From positions 62,001 through 126,000 of the forward strand of contig VENG01000012.1 of assembly GCA_009711705.1 (NCBI GenBank): DNA of 64,000 nucleotides. The letters are read 5' to 3'. The notes under the pieces were generated by a model. That model was not told the origin of the DNA. It worked only from the letters and a program-made list of their open reading frames with translations, and made no database searches. Origin of the DNA: Bacillota bacterium (GTDB lineage: Bacteria > Bacillota > Desulfotomaculia > Desulfotomaculales > VENG01). The translations under genes and the position numbers were made by a program. Every line of letters begins with the position of its first letter. Position 1 is the first letter of the stretch. Positions 17,115 through 25,516 of this stretch are shown piece by piece.

Positions 17115-17152
17115 AGACTCCCACTTCTATACGTGGGAGTTTGCACTTTTTT
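17115..17152 (+). terminator. Terminator-like hairpin after the membrane protein genes
   Basis: ACTCCCAC-ttctatac-GTGGGAGT is followed by TTGCACTTTTTTTCTT. It works as a plus-strand intrinsic terminator, but it may also be the left hairpin of the compact mobile-element remnant at 17115-17256. Confidence 0.65.
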
Positions 17153-17160
17153 TCTTCAGG

Positions 17161-17256
17161 TGGGGTTGAATCCCACCAGTTGGGGACATTCCTCCGCAGG
17201 AGGTGTGTCCCCTTTCCTCTTAAGCCCCTATGTTCAGCTTTAGCTGAACGAGTTCA
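17161..17256 (-). mobile_element. Candidate IS200/IS605-type end or solo non-autonomous remnant
   Basis: Within about 100 bases there are GTGGGGTTGAATCCCAC, then GGGGACA-t-TCCTCC-gc-AGGAGG-tg-TGTCCCC, then GTTCAGC-TT-TAGCTGAAC followed by GAGTTCAC. A hairpin with a CTTTAG-type loop followed a few bases later by TTCAC is characteristic of right ends of IS200/IS605 transposons, where the region also encodes the TnpB guide RNA scaffold. No tnpA or tnpB is present. This is a structural resemblance, not a database match. The stems could alternatively be the terminator of the minus-strand rubredoxin gene. Confidence 0.35.
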
Positions 17257-17259
17257 CTC

Positions 17260-17961
17260 TTAGCTTTCTTTTTCAAACTCATCTTTCCCGGCCCCGCATA
17301 CAGGGCAAACCCAATCATCGGGAAGCTTTTCAAAGGGGGTATCCGGCGCAATATCGTTTTCCGGGTCACCTAAGGCTGGGTCATAGACGTAACCACAAAC
17401 ATTACATACATATTTATCCATTGCATCATCCGTCCTTTCTTTTTGTGGTAGGGTATAAGAGGGTGCCGTTTTGGGTACCGAGCCTCTTTTTATCTGGTGA
17501 TAATGCGCATATGTCATAGGAGTTCCTTCTTTTAAAACTTCCCCTCCGGTTACCTTACCTATGAAGATGCTATGAGTACCGGCATCAACTTCCTGAATCA
17601 CTTCCGTCTCCATGTAGGCCAGTACACTGTCGATGATATAAGGTGCCCCGTTGGCACCCAATTTATATTGAACAGCCTCGAACTTATCGACATCTCTGCC
17701 ACTCTTGAATCCAAATTGGCCAATTAAGGACAGGGGAGTTTCCTGGGCCAGAATGGAAACGTTAAAAACTTTGCTCTGTCTAATGAATTCATTGGTAAAG
17801 TTTTGCTTATTAATACTTACGGCAATAGTAACGGGATCAGCGGAGATTTGTACCAGCGTATTTGCTGTCTGCCCGTTAATGCGCTTTTCTTGCTTGGATG
17901 TGATGATGTAAAGACCGTAACTTATCTTGTGTAAAGTTTTTGGGTTAAAACTATCTGCCAC
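17260..17961 (-). CDS. hrb: High-molecular-weight rubredoxin (flavin reductase-rubredoxin fusion)
   Basis: Residues 1-160 form an FMN-binding split barrel of the flavin reductase family ([31 protein letters not shown]). A rubredoxin domain follows at 181-233 with CNVCGY and CPVCGAG, the two Cys-x2-Cys pairs that hold iron. In Moorella the same fusion passes electrons from NADH to a flavodiiron protein that reduces nitric oxide or oxygen. The gene stands alone with AGGAGG before its ATG. Its neighbour hcp also handles nitrosative stress, which supports this role. Confidence 0.88.
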   Translation of the reverse strand: MADSFNPKTLHKISYGLYIITSKQEKRINGQTANTLVQISADPVTIAVSINKQNFTNEFIRQSKVFNVSILAQETPLSLIGQFGFKSGRDVDKFEAVQYKLGANGAPYIIDSVLAYMETEVIQEVDAGTHSIFIGKVTGGEVLKEGTPMTYAHYHQIKRGSVPKTAPSYTLPQKERTDDAMDKYVCNVCGYVYDPALGDPENDIAPDTPFEKLPDDWVCPVCGAGKDEFEKES

Positions 17962-18088
17962 TTTTAAAAACCTCCTTTTATAGCCGCTGTAGTGTATTCT
18001 ATAATATAAATTACCCCTTAAACATTACGCTGTATTTACATAAACCTTAAAAATCCATTAAATATATCCCACTACAAGCCGAGGATTT

Positions 18089-21000
18089 TTAGGCCAATGG
18101 CGGCTTTTGTTTCATTGGAGGTTTTTTACATTCAAGTAATGAAAGAAACTTTTGTACCAATAAAGGGTCAAACTGAATTCCAGCACATCTTCTTAGTTCA
18201 GCCACCGCTTCCGCGTGGGATACGGCCAGGCGGTAAGGGCGGTCACTGGTCATAGCGTCATATGCATCACAGATAGCCAAAATACGGCACTCCAACGGAA
18301 TCTCCTCGCCTTTTGAACCCAGGGGGTAACCATTGCCGTCCCAGCGTTCATGGTGTTTTAGAATCCAATCTGCCAGGTGATTTAAGTCCGGAGCGGAGCG
18401 GGCAATGCGGTATCCTATTTCACAGTGTGCTTGCATTTGTGAAAATTCTTCTTCGTTCAGTGCGTCCGGCTTAAACAAAATGCGGTCAGGAATGCCCACT
18501 TTACCCACATCGTGAAATTGTGCAAATAAGCGTAAGTCTGACAATTTATTGCTTTGTATACCTACAGCTTTAGCCATTTCAACCACTAAATCCTGTAAGC
18601 GGTCAGCATGACCTTCGGTAATATGGTCTCGGGCCTCTAGTGCCTTGATTAAGGTTTGTACTATGGAACTACGGGCACTTTGGTTGCGGAGAAGTTTTTC
18701 ACGGTACATGTTATTATCCGCTTCTCTAAAAATGCTATTCATGGAGGACTCTTTATCGCCTACAGCAAGGCCCACTGAAACAGTTAGAGGGAGTTGCGGA
18801 TTATCACCATTATAGTCTTCCACCGCATTCTTGATTCTTTGACTGGCATTTTCCGTGGCTTTGAAGTCAGTGTTAGGCAAAATTACTGCAAACTCGTCTC
18901 CACCGATTCTGGCCACCATATCACCGTCACGGAAAGAAGCCTTTAGAATGCCCGCCACCGCTCTTAATAAGTTGTCTCCCGCATGATGCCCCAGCGTATC
19001 GTTGATAATCTTAAGCCCGTCTACATCACAAACAATTATACCCATTGGTCTGTAACGGCTGTTTTCGAAACGGTTCATTTCTTGCTCGAAATAGTTGCGG
19101 TTATGTAACCCGGAGAGCGGATCATGAAAACTTAAAAACTTTAGCTGTTCCTCATTTTTTTTACGTTCATCAATATCACGGACAACACACACGATGCCAC
19201 CGTCATCTAGCATGTTTAAAGAAATCTCCTGGCAGTACATGGTTCCGTCTTGTTTCTTCCCTAGTGCCTCTCCCCGCCACTGTCCGCTCTTTGCAAGTAC
19301 AGGCAGTATTTCTCTTTGAAATCGCTTCAGCTCTTGTTCATCGTAAAGAATCTGCCATGTCTTACCCAGTAAATCACGGGGATTGCTATATCCGTAAATT
19401 TTAGCGTGGGCATCATTAAGATAAATAAAACAGCCCTTATGATCCAAAATGGCAATACCGTCCATGGAGTTTTCCATGGCTGCTGCTTGTTGCTGCATCA
19501 ACCTTTCTGCCCTTCTTTTTTCCGTTTCATCACGGAAAACCAGAACCGCGCCCAAAATTTTCCCCAGATCATTCTTGATGGGGGAGGCGCTGTCAGAAAT
19601 AGCACGTTTACTGCCGTCTTTAGCGATAAGTACCGTATGATTGGCAAGCCCCACTATACTGCCTTCGGTGAATACCTTATGCACAGGGTTTTCCACCGAC
19701 TCTTGCGAATATTCGTTAATTATTTGGAATATTTCCTGCATTGGCCGGCCGATGGCTTCATTTTGGCTCCATCCTGTAAGAGCTTCAGCCACCGGGTTGA
19801 TGAGGGTAACCTCACAGTTATCGTCAACAGTGATTACACCGTCCCCAATACTGGAAAGGGTGACCGCCAGGCGTTCCGCTTCTTCAAACAATGCTCTTTC
19901 CGTTTGTTTTTGATTAGTAATATCACGCAGAGATTCAATGGCTCCTACTACGTTTCCATTGGTATCATACAAAGGTGAGGCTTTACCCCATAAAAATGCT
20001 CCCTTGCCATTATATAATGCAGGTACAAAGGATTCCGTCCAAGAGACGTTGCCTCTTTGGTTAATTTTACTATACAGATTTTCAATTTTTTTATTTCCAG
20101 TCAGTGCCATGTCAATTAACATGGGCCTTTGCTGCCCGTAAAAGGGCAGAGCATAGGCCTGGTTTTTCTTGCCCATAATATCTTCTTTACGTACTCCGGT
20201 CATTTTTTCGGTTGCCCGGTTCCATGCAATTATTTCACTGTCCTGGTTAATGGCAAAAGTGGCATCGGGAAGGAACTCAATTATATCCTGCAAGCGGCGG
20301 TTCGTATTTTGCAGAGTTTCTTCGTCCTGCTTACGCTGGGTGATGTCTCTGAAATCTTGTACAATACCTGTGAGTTCACCTTTTGGGGACTTAAGCGGGG
20401 TGGTTAGGACGCTGCACGGGATATGTTGGCCGTGTCTATGTATTTTTTCCACGTCATACTTTACAAATTTTGCGCCGTTAATAACCCTTTTTAACGGACA
20501 TGCAGGGGTATGGCAGGCTTCTCCGGGAAAGATTTCAAAACATTTTTTTCCCTTAGCCTCTTCTTTTTGTATGTCGGCCAGGTTTACAAAGGTATCATTG
20601 ACCCTCAAAACGTTATAGTTTATGTCAATAACGCGCATGCCGCTGGATGCGCTGTTGAATATCTGGTTAAGTTCTTCATATGCGTTTTCCGTAGCTGCTT
20701 GGGCGTGCTTGTAATCCGTGAATTCGTTAAGGATGGCCACTGTACCGGAAAACTTTCCGCTGATATCGAGCATTTGTTTAAGTTTAACTTCAAAATACCG
20801 GGTGCTGCTCTCATCCCGTAGTTCCTTTTCTATGGTAACTTCCGGTGTGTTATCTGGTGTAAAGGATTCAAGGTCACCTGCCAGCCAAGAAAGATCCATG
20901 CCGGTTTTCTCCTGTCCGTAATAGCGCCCTCCAGGAGTACCGGAACTTTGCCAAAGGCAGGCTGCTGCCAGATTCATATCCTCAACTTTGTTGCTTTCAT

Positions 21001-21550
21001 TAAATAGGATTATAGGAGTGGCAATGCTCTCAAAAATAGTTAAGTATTTATTCTTTTCGTTGGTCATTCCCCTGTTGGCTGCCTGTACCTCGCTGATCAC
21101 CTTGCTTTTTTCCGCTTCGGCTGCTTCCAGGCTGACACCTATTTCCAGGCGGTCAAAAAAACGTGCCACAAAAAGCCTGCACTTTTCCTCGCGGTCTTTT
21201 GAGAAACAGGCCTGGCTTATGAGATCCATATAACTTTGCCGGTAGTATTTGAGCATGCCTAAAAACATTCCCAGACCCACTCCACGCTGCCGGTGTTTGC
21301 GAGCCTCTCGAATACCAAGGGATGCAATGGGGTCTTGCATGTAATTATCATCCGGGCTCAATTCCGGTGGTTGATCATAAACCTTTAGGGCGTCCAAGAG
21401 GCTTTCGGAGAGCACGGCAACCGACATGCGCCACGCTTCTCTCAATGTTGAAGCATACTTCACATAATCATGCCGTTTGGCGTAATCAAGTACCCGGTTG
21501 AATAGCCATTCCTCATGGCTTGCAATGAGATTAGACAAGTGTTGTTTCAA
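18089..21550 (-). CDS. Large sensor with five PAS domains, GGDEF and HD-GYP
   Basis: The 1153-residue cytoplasmic protein starts with an all-helical region (1-165) like the N-terminal regulatory domain of RsbR/RsbU-type proteins. Five PAS segments follow at about 165-280, 290-410, 420-550, 560-680 and 690-805. The GGDEF domain (about 810-975) has an intact RIGGDEFAVIL active site and an RxxD inhibition site five residues before it (RDGD). The HD-GYP domain (985-1140) has HDVGK and HHERWDGNGYP. Both catalytic halves look complete, so it may make and break c-di-GMP. It has no membrane segment. The c-di-GMP riboswitch at 9430 may respond to this pool. Confidence 0.93.
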   Translation of the reverse strand: MKQHLSNLIASHEEWLFNRVLDYAKRHDYVKYASTLREAWRMSVAVLSESLLDALKVYDQPPELSPDDNYMQDPIASLGIREARKHRQRGVGLGMFLGMLKYYRQSYMDLISQACFSKDREEKCRLFVARFFDRLEIGVSLEAAEAEKSKVISEVQAANRGMTNEKNKYLTIFESIATPIILFNESNKVEDMNLAAACLWQSSGTPGGRYYGQEKTGMDLSWLAGDLESFTPDNTPEVTIEKELRDESSTRYFEVKLKQMLDISGKFSGTVAILNEFTDYKHAQAATENAYEELNQIFNSASSGMRVIDINYNVLRVNDTFVNLADIQKEEAKGKKCFEIFPGEACHTPACPLKRVINGAKFVKYDVEKIHRHGQHIPCSVLTTPLKSPKGELTGIVQDFRDITQRKQDEETLQNTNRRLQDIIEFLPDATFAINQDSEIIAWNRATEKMTGVRKEDIMGKKNQAYALPFYGQQRPMLIDMALTGNKKIENLYSKINQRGNVSWTESFVPALYNGKGAFLWGKASPLYDTNGNVVGAIESLRDITNQKQTERALFEEAERLAVTLSSIGDGVITVDDNCEVTLINPVAEALTGWSQNEAIGRPMQEIFQIINEYSQESVENPVHKVFTEGSIVGLANHTVLIAKDGSKRAISDSASPIKNDLGKILGAVLVFRDETEKRRAERLMQQQAAAMENSMDGIAILDHKGCFIYLNDAHAKIYGYSNPRDLLGKTWQILYDEQELKRFQREILPVLAKSGQWRGEALGKKQDGTMYCQEISLNMLDDGGIVCVVRDIDERKKNEEQLKFLSFHDPLSGLHNRNYFEQEMNRFENSRYRPMGIIVCDVDGLKIINDTLGHHAGDNLLRAVAGILKASFRDGDMVARIGGDEFAVILPNTDFKATENASQRIKNAVEDYNGDNPQLPLTVSVGLAVGDKESSMNSIFREADNNMYREKLLRNQSARSSIVQTLIKALEARDHITEGHADRLQDLVVEMAKAVGIQSNKLSDLRLFAQFHDVGKVGIPDRILFKPDALNEEEFSQMQAHCEIGYRIARSAPDLNHLADWILKHHERWDGNGYPLGSKGEEIPLECRILAICDAYDAMTSDRPYRLAVSHAEAVAELRRCAGIQFDPLLVQKFLSLLECKKPPMKQKPPLA

Positions 21551-21718
21551 TGTTTACACTCCTATAATCTGAACCGTATGGTATTGTTATGTAAAACCTA
21601 CAAAATTAAATTTATGTACCCTTAGAAACTTTGTCAAGCAAGAATAATATTAACTTTAGTTTTTCATTAATATCCAAGATTGTCAAACATTTTTTGTAAA
21701 CTATAGTCATTTACTTAA

Positions 21719-21756
21719 ATAAACAAAGAGAACCCGGCCGGGTTCTCTTTGTTTAT
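21719..21756. terminator. 38-base perfect palindrome, terminator of hcp
   Basis: ATAAACAAAGAGAACCCGG is followed directly by its exact reverse complement with no spacer. It lies 25 bases past the hcp stop codon. On the minus strand it can act as an intrinsic terminator (T-rich arm end TTTGTTTAT). The lack of any loop is unusual. Confidence 0.65.
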
Positions 21757-21780
21757 CGATGGGAGAGGTGGATTTGGTCT

Positions 21781-23064
21781 TTAGCCCAAGATTGCTTTCA
21801 GGTCTTCTTCCGGTGTAGTAATTGGTTTCAGATCAAAGTTTTCCTGGAGCACTTGTAGTACGTTGGGGGTCAAGAAAGCCGGCAGTGACGGGCCGATACG
21901 GATGTTCTTGATACCCAGGTGCAGCAATGAGAGCAGAATGGAAACAGCCTTTTGCTCAAACCAGGACAGCACCAGGGTTAGAGGCAGCTCGTTAACGTCA
22001 CAATCGAAAGCATCCGCCAGGGCTACTGCTACCTGTACTGCAGAGTAAGCATTATTACACTGGCCCATATCCAGAAGACGCGGTATGCCGTCAATGTCAC
22101 CCAAGTCTAAATGGTTGAAACGGTATTTACCGCAGCCCAGGGTGAGTACTACGCAGTCTTCGGGCAACTGTTGGACAAAATCGGTGTAATAGCTGCGGGA
22201 AGATTTACTCCCGTCACAACCACCCACCAGGAAGAAGTGGCGTATTTTACCGGCTTTAACTGCGCCCACAATTTTGTCTGACAGTGACAGCACCGGGGTA
22301 TGGTGGAAACCGGTGGTTAGTTGACCGCCATCTTTCCCAGGCAGTGAACCCAGGGACTTCGCCTTCTCAATGACTTCTTTGAAGTTACGGTCCTTGATAT
22401 GGGTTACTTCCGGCAGCCTGGCGATGCCGCAGGTAAACATGCGATCCTTGTAAGAATCCTTGGGCAGCAGCACGCAGTTGGTAGTTCCCAGGATAGCACC
22501 GGGGAATTCCTCAAACTCTTTTTTCTGGTTCTGCCAGGCCGAGCCAAAATGTCCTGCCAAGTTGGAGAACTTCTTCAGCTCCGGATAAGCATGGGCCGGC
22601 AGCATTTCACCGTGGGTATAGACATTAACCCCTTCCGGCTCAGCCTGCTTTAGCAGTTCATAAAGGTCCAAAAAGTCATGTCCGGTAACCACAATAGCCG
22701 GTCCGGGTTTAAAGCCGGTGGAAACAGGGGTGGGTTCCGGTGTGCCGAACTTACTCACGTTTGCATTGTCTAAAAGTTCCATAGCCCTGTAGTTGATCTC
22801 ACCCAGCTCCAGCGCTTTTTCCACGTGGTTGTTTAAGTCAAAGTTTACGTTGGTCAATGTGCTGAACAGGGCATCGTGCATGAAGGCATCCACTCTTTCA
22901 TCTCGCTGGCCCAGTTCTCTGGCGTGGTAGGCGTATGCCGCCACACCTTTAAGTCCAATAATTAATGTATCCTGCAGGCTGGCTACATCTTCATTTTTAC
23001 CGCAAACCCCTACTTTGGTACATCCGGTTCCCTTGGCTGTTTGTTCACACTGGTAGCAAAACAT
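21781..23064 (-). CDS. hcp: Hybrid-cluster protein (hydroxylamine reductase), short class III form
   Basis: The 427-residue protein has the N-terminal cluster motif C3-x2-C6-x8-C15-x5-C21. Hybrid-cluster ligand regions are present: TGHDFLDL, HGEMLPAH, TTNCVLLP, FTCGIARLP, GGCDGSKSSRSYY, TLGCGKYRFN and MGQCNNAYSA. Usual Hcp proteins have about 540 residues; the 110-residue deficit falls after LSTLTNVNFDLNNH, where the helical domain is shortened, as in class III enzymes of archaea and thermophiles. It reduces hydroxylamine in vitro and is thought to scavenge nitric oxide in vivo. Its ATG follows AGGAGG. A CRP/FNR-like site lies upstream, and ferredoxin is next door. Confidence 0.93.
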   Translation of the reverse strand: MFCYQCEQTAKGTGCTKVGVCGKNEDVASLQDTLIIGLKGVAAYAYHARELGQRDERVDAFMHDALFSTLTNVNFDLNNHVEKALELGEINYRAMELLDNANVSKFGTPEPTPVSTGFKPGPAIVVTGHDFLDLYELLKQAEPEGVNVYTHGEMLPAHAYPELKKFSNLAGHFGSAWQNQKKEFEEFPGAILGTTNCVLLPKDSYKDRMFTCGIARLPEVTHIKDRNFKEVIEKAKSLGSLPGKDGGQLTTGFHHTPVLSLSDKIVGAVKAGKIRHFFLVGGCDGSKSSRSYYTDFVQQLPEDCVVLTLGCGKYRFNHLDLGDIDGIPRLLDMGQCNNAYSAVQVAVALADAFDCDVNELPLTLVLSWFEQKAVSILLSLLHLGIKNIRIGPSLPAFLTPNVLQVLQENFDLKPITTPEEDLKAILG

Positions 23065-23138
23065 TATATTACCTCCTATTGAAATGTTTTTCTTTTATTC
23101 AGGTTATATCTAGTTTAACTGTCAGCCCGGTTGCAAGA

Positions 23139-23154
23139 TATGATATACATCACA
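23139..23154 (-). promoter_or_regulatory. CRP/FNR-type operator upstream of hcp
   Basis: Minus-strand TGTGAT-gtat-ATCATA is a 5-of-6 inverted repeat of the CRP/FNR class. Its centre is about 45 bases upstream of the start point expected from the TAGATA -10 hexamer at 23107-23112, a class II activator position. HcpR-like CRP/FNR regulators control hcp in several anaerobes, so this is a reasonable candidate. Confidence 0.45.
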
Positions 23155-23194
23155 CATCTACAATTTTTTAGTCACACACACCGGTGGTTACCTT

Positions 23195-23377
23195 TTAATC
23201 AACTAATTCAATAGAGTCGGTGGGGCAGCTATCCACACATTCGCCGCATTCGGTGCAAGCATCAGGGTTAATCACTTTTGAATAATCGCCGACCTCAAAA
23301 ACATTGGGAGTAGCTGAACAAACTGATTCACAGGTGCCGCAAGCAATACAGGTTTCTTTGTTCACTACCGGTTTCAT
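23195..23377 (-). CDS. 2[4Fe-4S] ferredoxin
   Basis: The 60-residue protein has CIACGTCESVC and CTECGECVDSCP, eight cysteines in all, typical of small clostridial-type dicluster ferredoxins. The first motif lacks the usual C-terminal CP, having CSATPNVF, like the ferredoxins of Desulfovibrio. It lies between the 102-residue gene and hcp in the same orientation and is a plausible electron donor for Hcp. Confidence 0.9.
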   Translation of the reverse strand: MKPVVNKETCIACGTCESVCSATPNVFEVGDYSKVINPDACTECGECVDSCPTDSIELVD

Positions 23378-23421
23378 GTTATTTTAGACTCCTTTAGCCT
23401 TAGAATTATATTCTTTAAAAA

Positions 23422-23730
23422 CTAATCCGAACAAGAATCTTCAACTTGGGAGCTTATTTCGGTTAATTGTTTTTGCAGCTGGTGGTACGAAGATAATAAT
23501 TTTTCAACTAATGCCGGACACTCCTGCAGTTCATGGAAGTTCATGGAAAATGTGCAAGCTGAATTGGGATTATTTATATCACAGTTAATAAGTTTGATTT
23601 GGGCCGGGTTTTCTTTGAGATGATAACCCAGTTCAATCAACCTTTGTCCCAGAGCAGTGAGCTGCATATTGATGCTGCTTAGCTCTTCCTGTAATACTTT
23701 TTCCTTAGCGCAAACATTTTTTATTCCCAC
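23422..23730 (-). CDS. Small coiled-coil protein upstream of ferredoxin and hcp
   Basis: The 102-residue product begins MGIKNVCAKEKVLQEELSS, has helical heptads at 10-40 and 70-98, and contains five cysteines (Cys7, Cys50, Cys59, Cys71 and Cys100). I do not recognise a family. The gene lies 44 bases before ferredoxin on the same strand, so it probably belongs to the hcp-ferredoxin unit. Cysteine content would allow metal or NO sensing, but this is speculation. Confidence 0.55.
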   Translation of the reverse strand: MGIKNVCAKEKVLQEELSSINMQLTALGQRLIELGYHLKENPAQIKLINCDINNPNSACTFSMNFHELQECPALVEKLLSSYHQLQKQLTEISSQVEDSCSD

Positions 23731-23972
23731 GGAGGGTACCCCCTTTCTAAATGAAAGTTATTTAATCTAGCGAATTTGATTTATGCTGATTGTTATTTTA
23801 ATCCATTAGTGAGGTTTAAAATATGAGCTATGTCACACCGAAGAAAGAACTTTATCACATTAAAGCCTGATAACCTTAAAAAAACCGCACTAAATAGTTC
23901 CCTTAGCGCTTTTAAATACTTTACATCTTAGCCCTTACCACATACATGAAAGGTATATTTTTCAAAAGTGAT

Positions 23973-24003
23973 AAAAAAAGCTGCAGCGCGTGAGCACTGC
24001 AGC
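23973..24003 (-). terminator. Intrinsic terminator after the NADH:flavin oxidoreductase gene
   Basis: On the minus strand GCTGCAG-tgctcacgcg-CTGCAGC is followed by seven T residues, 18 bases beyond the stop codon. Confidence 0.85.
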
Positions 24004-24020
24004 AAAAAATTACAAAGTTT

Positions 24021-25190
24021 TTATATAGATGGTTCCTGGCCGTAGAAACATTGTAAACCACTTATGGGTGCGTACGGTAAACAGATATTGCAGTTGATGC
24101 ACTTGGACTTGGTAGCCTGTCCGTTTTTTAGTTTATCTGGTAAATCAGGTTCCATAATCAGAGGGCGGGACATGGCAATTAAATCTGCATCATCCCGGGA
24201 AAGTGTCTCTTCCATATCTGAAAGGGTGCGGTAACCGCCCACCGAAATAACGGTCATTCCCGGCGTTAATTTCTTTACTTTTCGGGCTAAGTCTCTGTTG
24301 TAGCAGTATTTAAACGCTGAAACTTCCTTGACGGCGTCTGCCTTTTTTTGTGCTGTTTGAACTGATTCTAAATCGGTTTTTCCCTGAGTGAACAATATAA
24401 GTGGGATGTCACCGCGAATGGTGGTGAAGCCCGATTCGGGGATGCCGCCGCTGATTTCCACTGCGTCAGCACCTTGTTCCTGGGCCATTCTGGTGTATTT
24501 GGCGCACAATTCTGGGTCAACTCCGCCGGCAATATTGTCGGAGCCGTTTAACTTTAAGAGGATGGGGAAGTCAGGTCCCAGTAAATCCCTGGTTTTTTCC
24601 AGGATCTTGGCTACAATAAGGAACCGCCCTTCAGGTGTTCCGCCCCAGTTATCATTTCTCTTGTTAATATGGGGAGATAGAAAATCGCTCAGGAGGTAGC
24701 CGTGGGCACTGTGCAGCTGGATTCCGTCGAAGCCGGCTTCCTTGGCCCTGCGGGCAGCCTGCACAAAATCAGATATTATTTTTTGGATTGCCTCACCGTC
24801 TAGGATGTTTTCTGTATGTGAATCAGTTGAAACCACCGCCGGCTGCCGTGGGGGTGCCACCCGCCTGCCGCAGTGGGCCAGCTGGGCTATGATCCTGCCC
24901 CCTTTATTATGTACAGCTGTGGTTGCTTTTCGCAGTCCTTCAACGTGGTGGTCGTCACTGATACCGGCCATTCCTGTGGGACCTTTCCCTTCCTGACTGA
25001 TAAATAAAAATCCGGAAACAATAAGTCCTGTTCCTCCTGCTGCCAGCTGTTCGTACAACTCTGTATATTTATCTGAGACAAAGCCGTTCTTATCACCCAG
25101 GCCTTCCCAGGTGGCTGAGCGCATGATGCGGTTAGGTATTTCCAGCGTACCCAAACGTACCGGGGTGAAAACAATGCTATTATTTTGCAA
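24021..25190 (-). CDS. NADH:flavin oxidoreductase, Old Yellow Enzyme family
   Basis: The 389-residue TIM-barrel protein has VRLGTLEIPNRIMRSATWEG at the start, the QLAHCGR and LHSAHGYLLSDFLSP motifs that bind FMN and substrate, and the C-terminal GRPLIMEPDLPDKL phosphate site. It ends with KCINCNICLP, so cysteines for an iron-sulfur cluster are present in part, but the additional NAD-binding domains of 2-enoate or 2,4-dienoyl-CoA reductases are absent. It probably reduces an activated C=C bond. It is a monocistronic unit with GGAGG before ATG. Confidence 0.85.
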   Translation of the reverse strand: MQNNSIVFTPVRLGTLEIPNRIMRSATWEGLGDKNGFVSDKYTELYEQLAAGGTGLIVSGFLFISQEGKGPTGMAGISDDHHVEGLRKATTAVHNKGGRIIAQLAHCGRRVAPPRQPAVVSTDSHTENILDGEAIQKIISDFVQAARRAKEAGFDGIQLHSAHGYLLSDFLSPHINKRNDNWGGTPEGRFLIVAKILEKTRDLLGPDFPILLKLNGSDNIAGGVDPELCAKYTRMAQEQGADAVEISGGIPESGFTTIRGDIPLILFTQGKTDLESVQTAQKKADAVKEVSAFKYCYNRDLARKVKKLTPGMTVISVGGYRTLSDMEETLSRDDADLIAMSRPLIMEPDLPDKLKNGQATKSKCINCNICLPYAPISGLQCFYGQEPSI

Positions 25191-25226
25191 AAATTATCCC
25201 TCCTATCTAGATAATATGTTTGGACA

Positions 25227-25319
25227 TTATTCTCTCTTTGAAGCGGCACCGACATTTTCATAAAAATTGCGTTTGTCTTTATACATTTCTTCATCGGCAC
25301 AGTTCAAAACCTCCCACGG
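25227..25319 (-). pseudogene. Relic of a GGDEF domain gene end
   Basis: The minus-strand frame reads NPWEVLNCADEEMYKDKRNFYENV before a stop at 25227. This is the last helix of a GGDEF (diguanylate cyclase) domain, ADEAMYxAK. Upstream in the frame homology stops and no active site is found. The rest of the 25191-25450 gap has no recognisable gene. This is the second c-di-GMP-related relic of the window. Confidence 0.45.
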
Positions 25320-25449
25320 GTTATCCGTCTTCAGTGACGACCTGGCACCTGTGCTGGCACCGCTTCTGTTTGCGCAGCTTGGAACATTGGGTTTTTTGTG
25401 CAGTTTAGGGCAGGAAGATTTGGATAGCGACGGCAAACTGACCGAGCAT

Positions 25450-25490
25450 TGAATTAAAACCAGGGAAGACTTTAAAAGGCTTCCCTGGTA
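25450..25490 (-). terminator. Intrinsic terminator after the UROD/MetE-like gene
   Basis: CCAGGGAAG and CTTCCCTGG (25460-25468 and 25480-25488) form a 9-bp stem; on the minus strand it is followed by TTTTAATT. Confidence 0.7.
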
Positions 25491-25516
25491 TTGTGGGTCT
25501 TCCCAGGCGGTAAAAT

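Noticed and set aside
19406..19978. 190-codon antisense ORF inside the PAS/GGDEF gene
   Set aside because: It is opposite conserved PAS domains and has no recognisable domain or Shine-Dalgarno.
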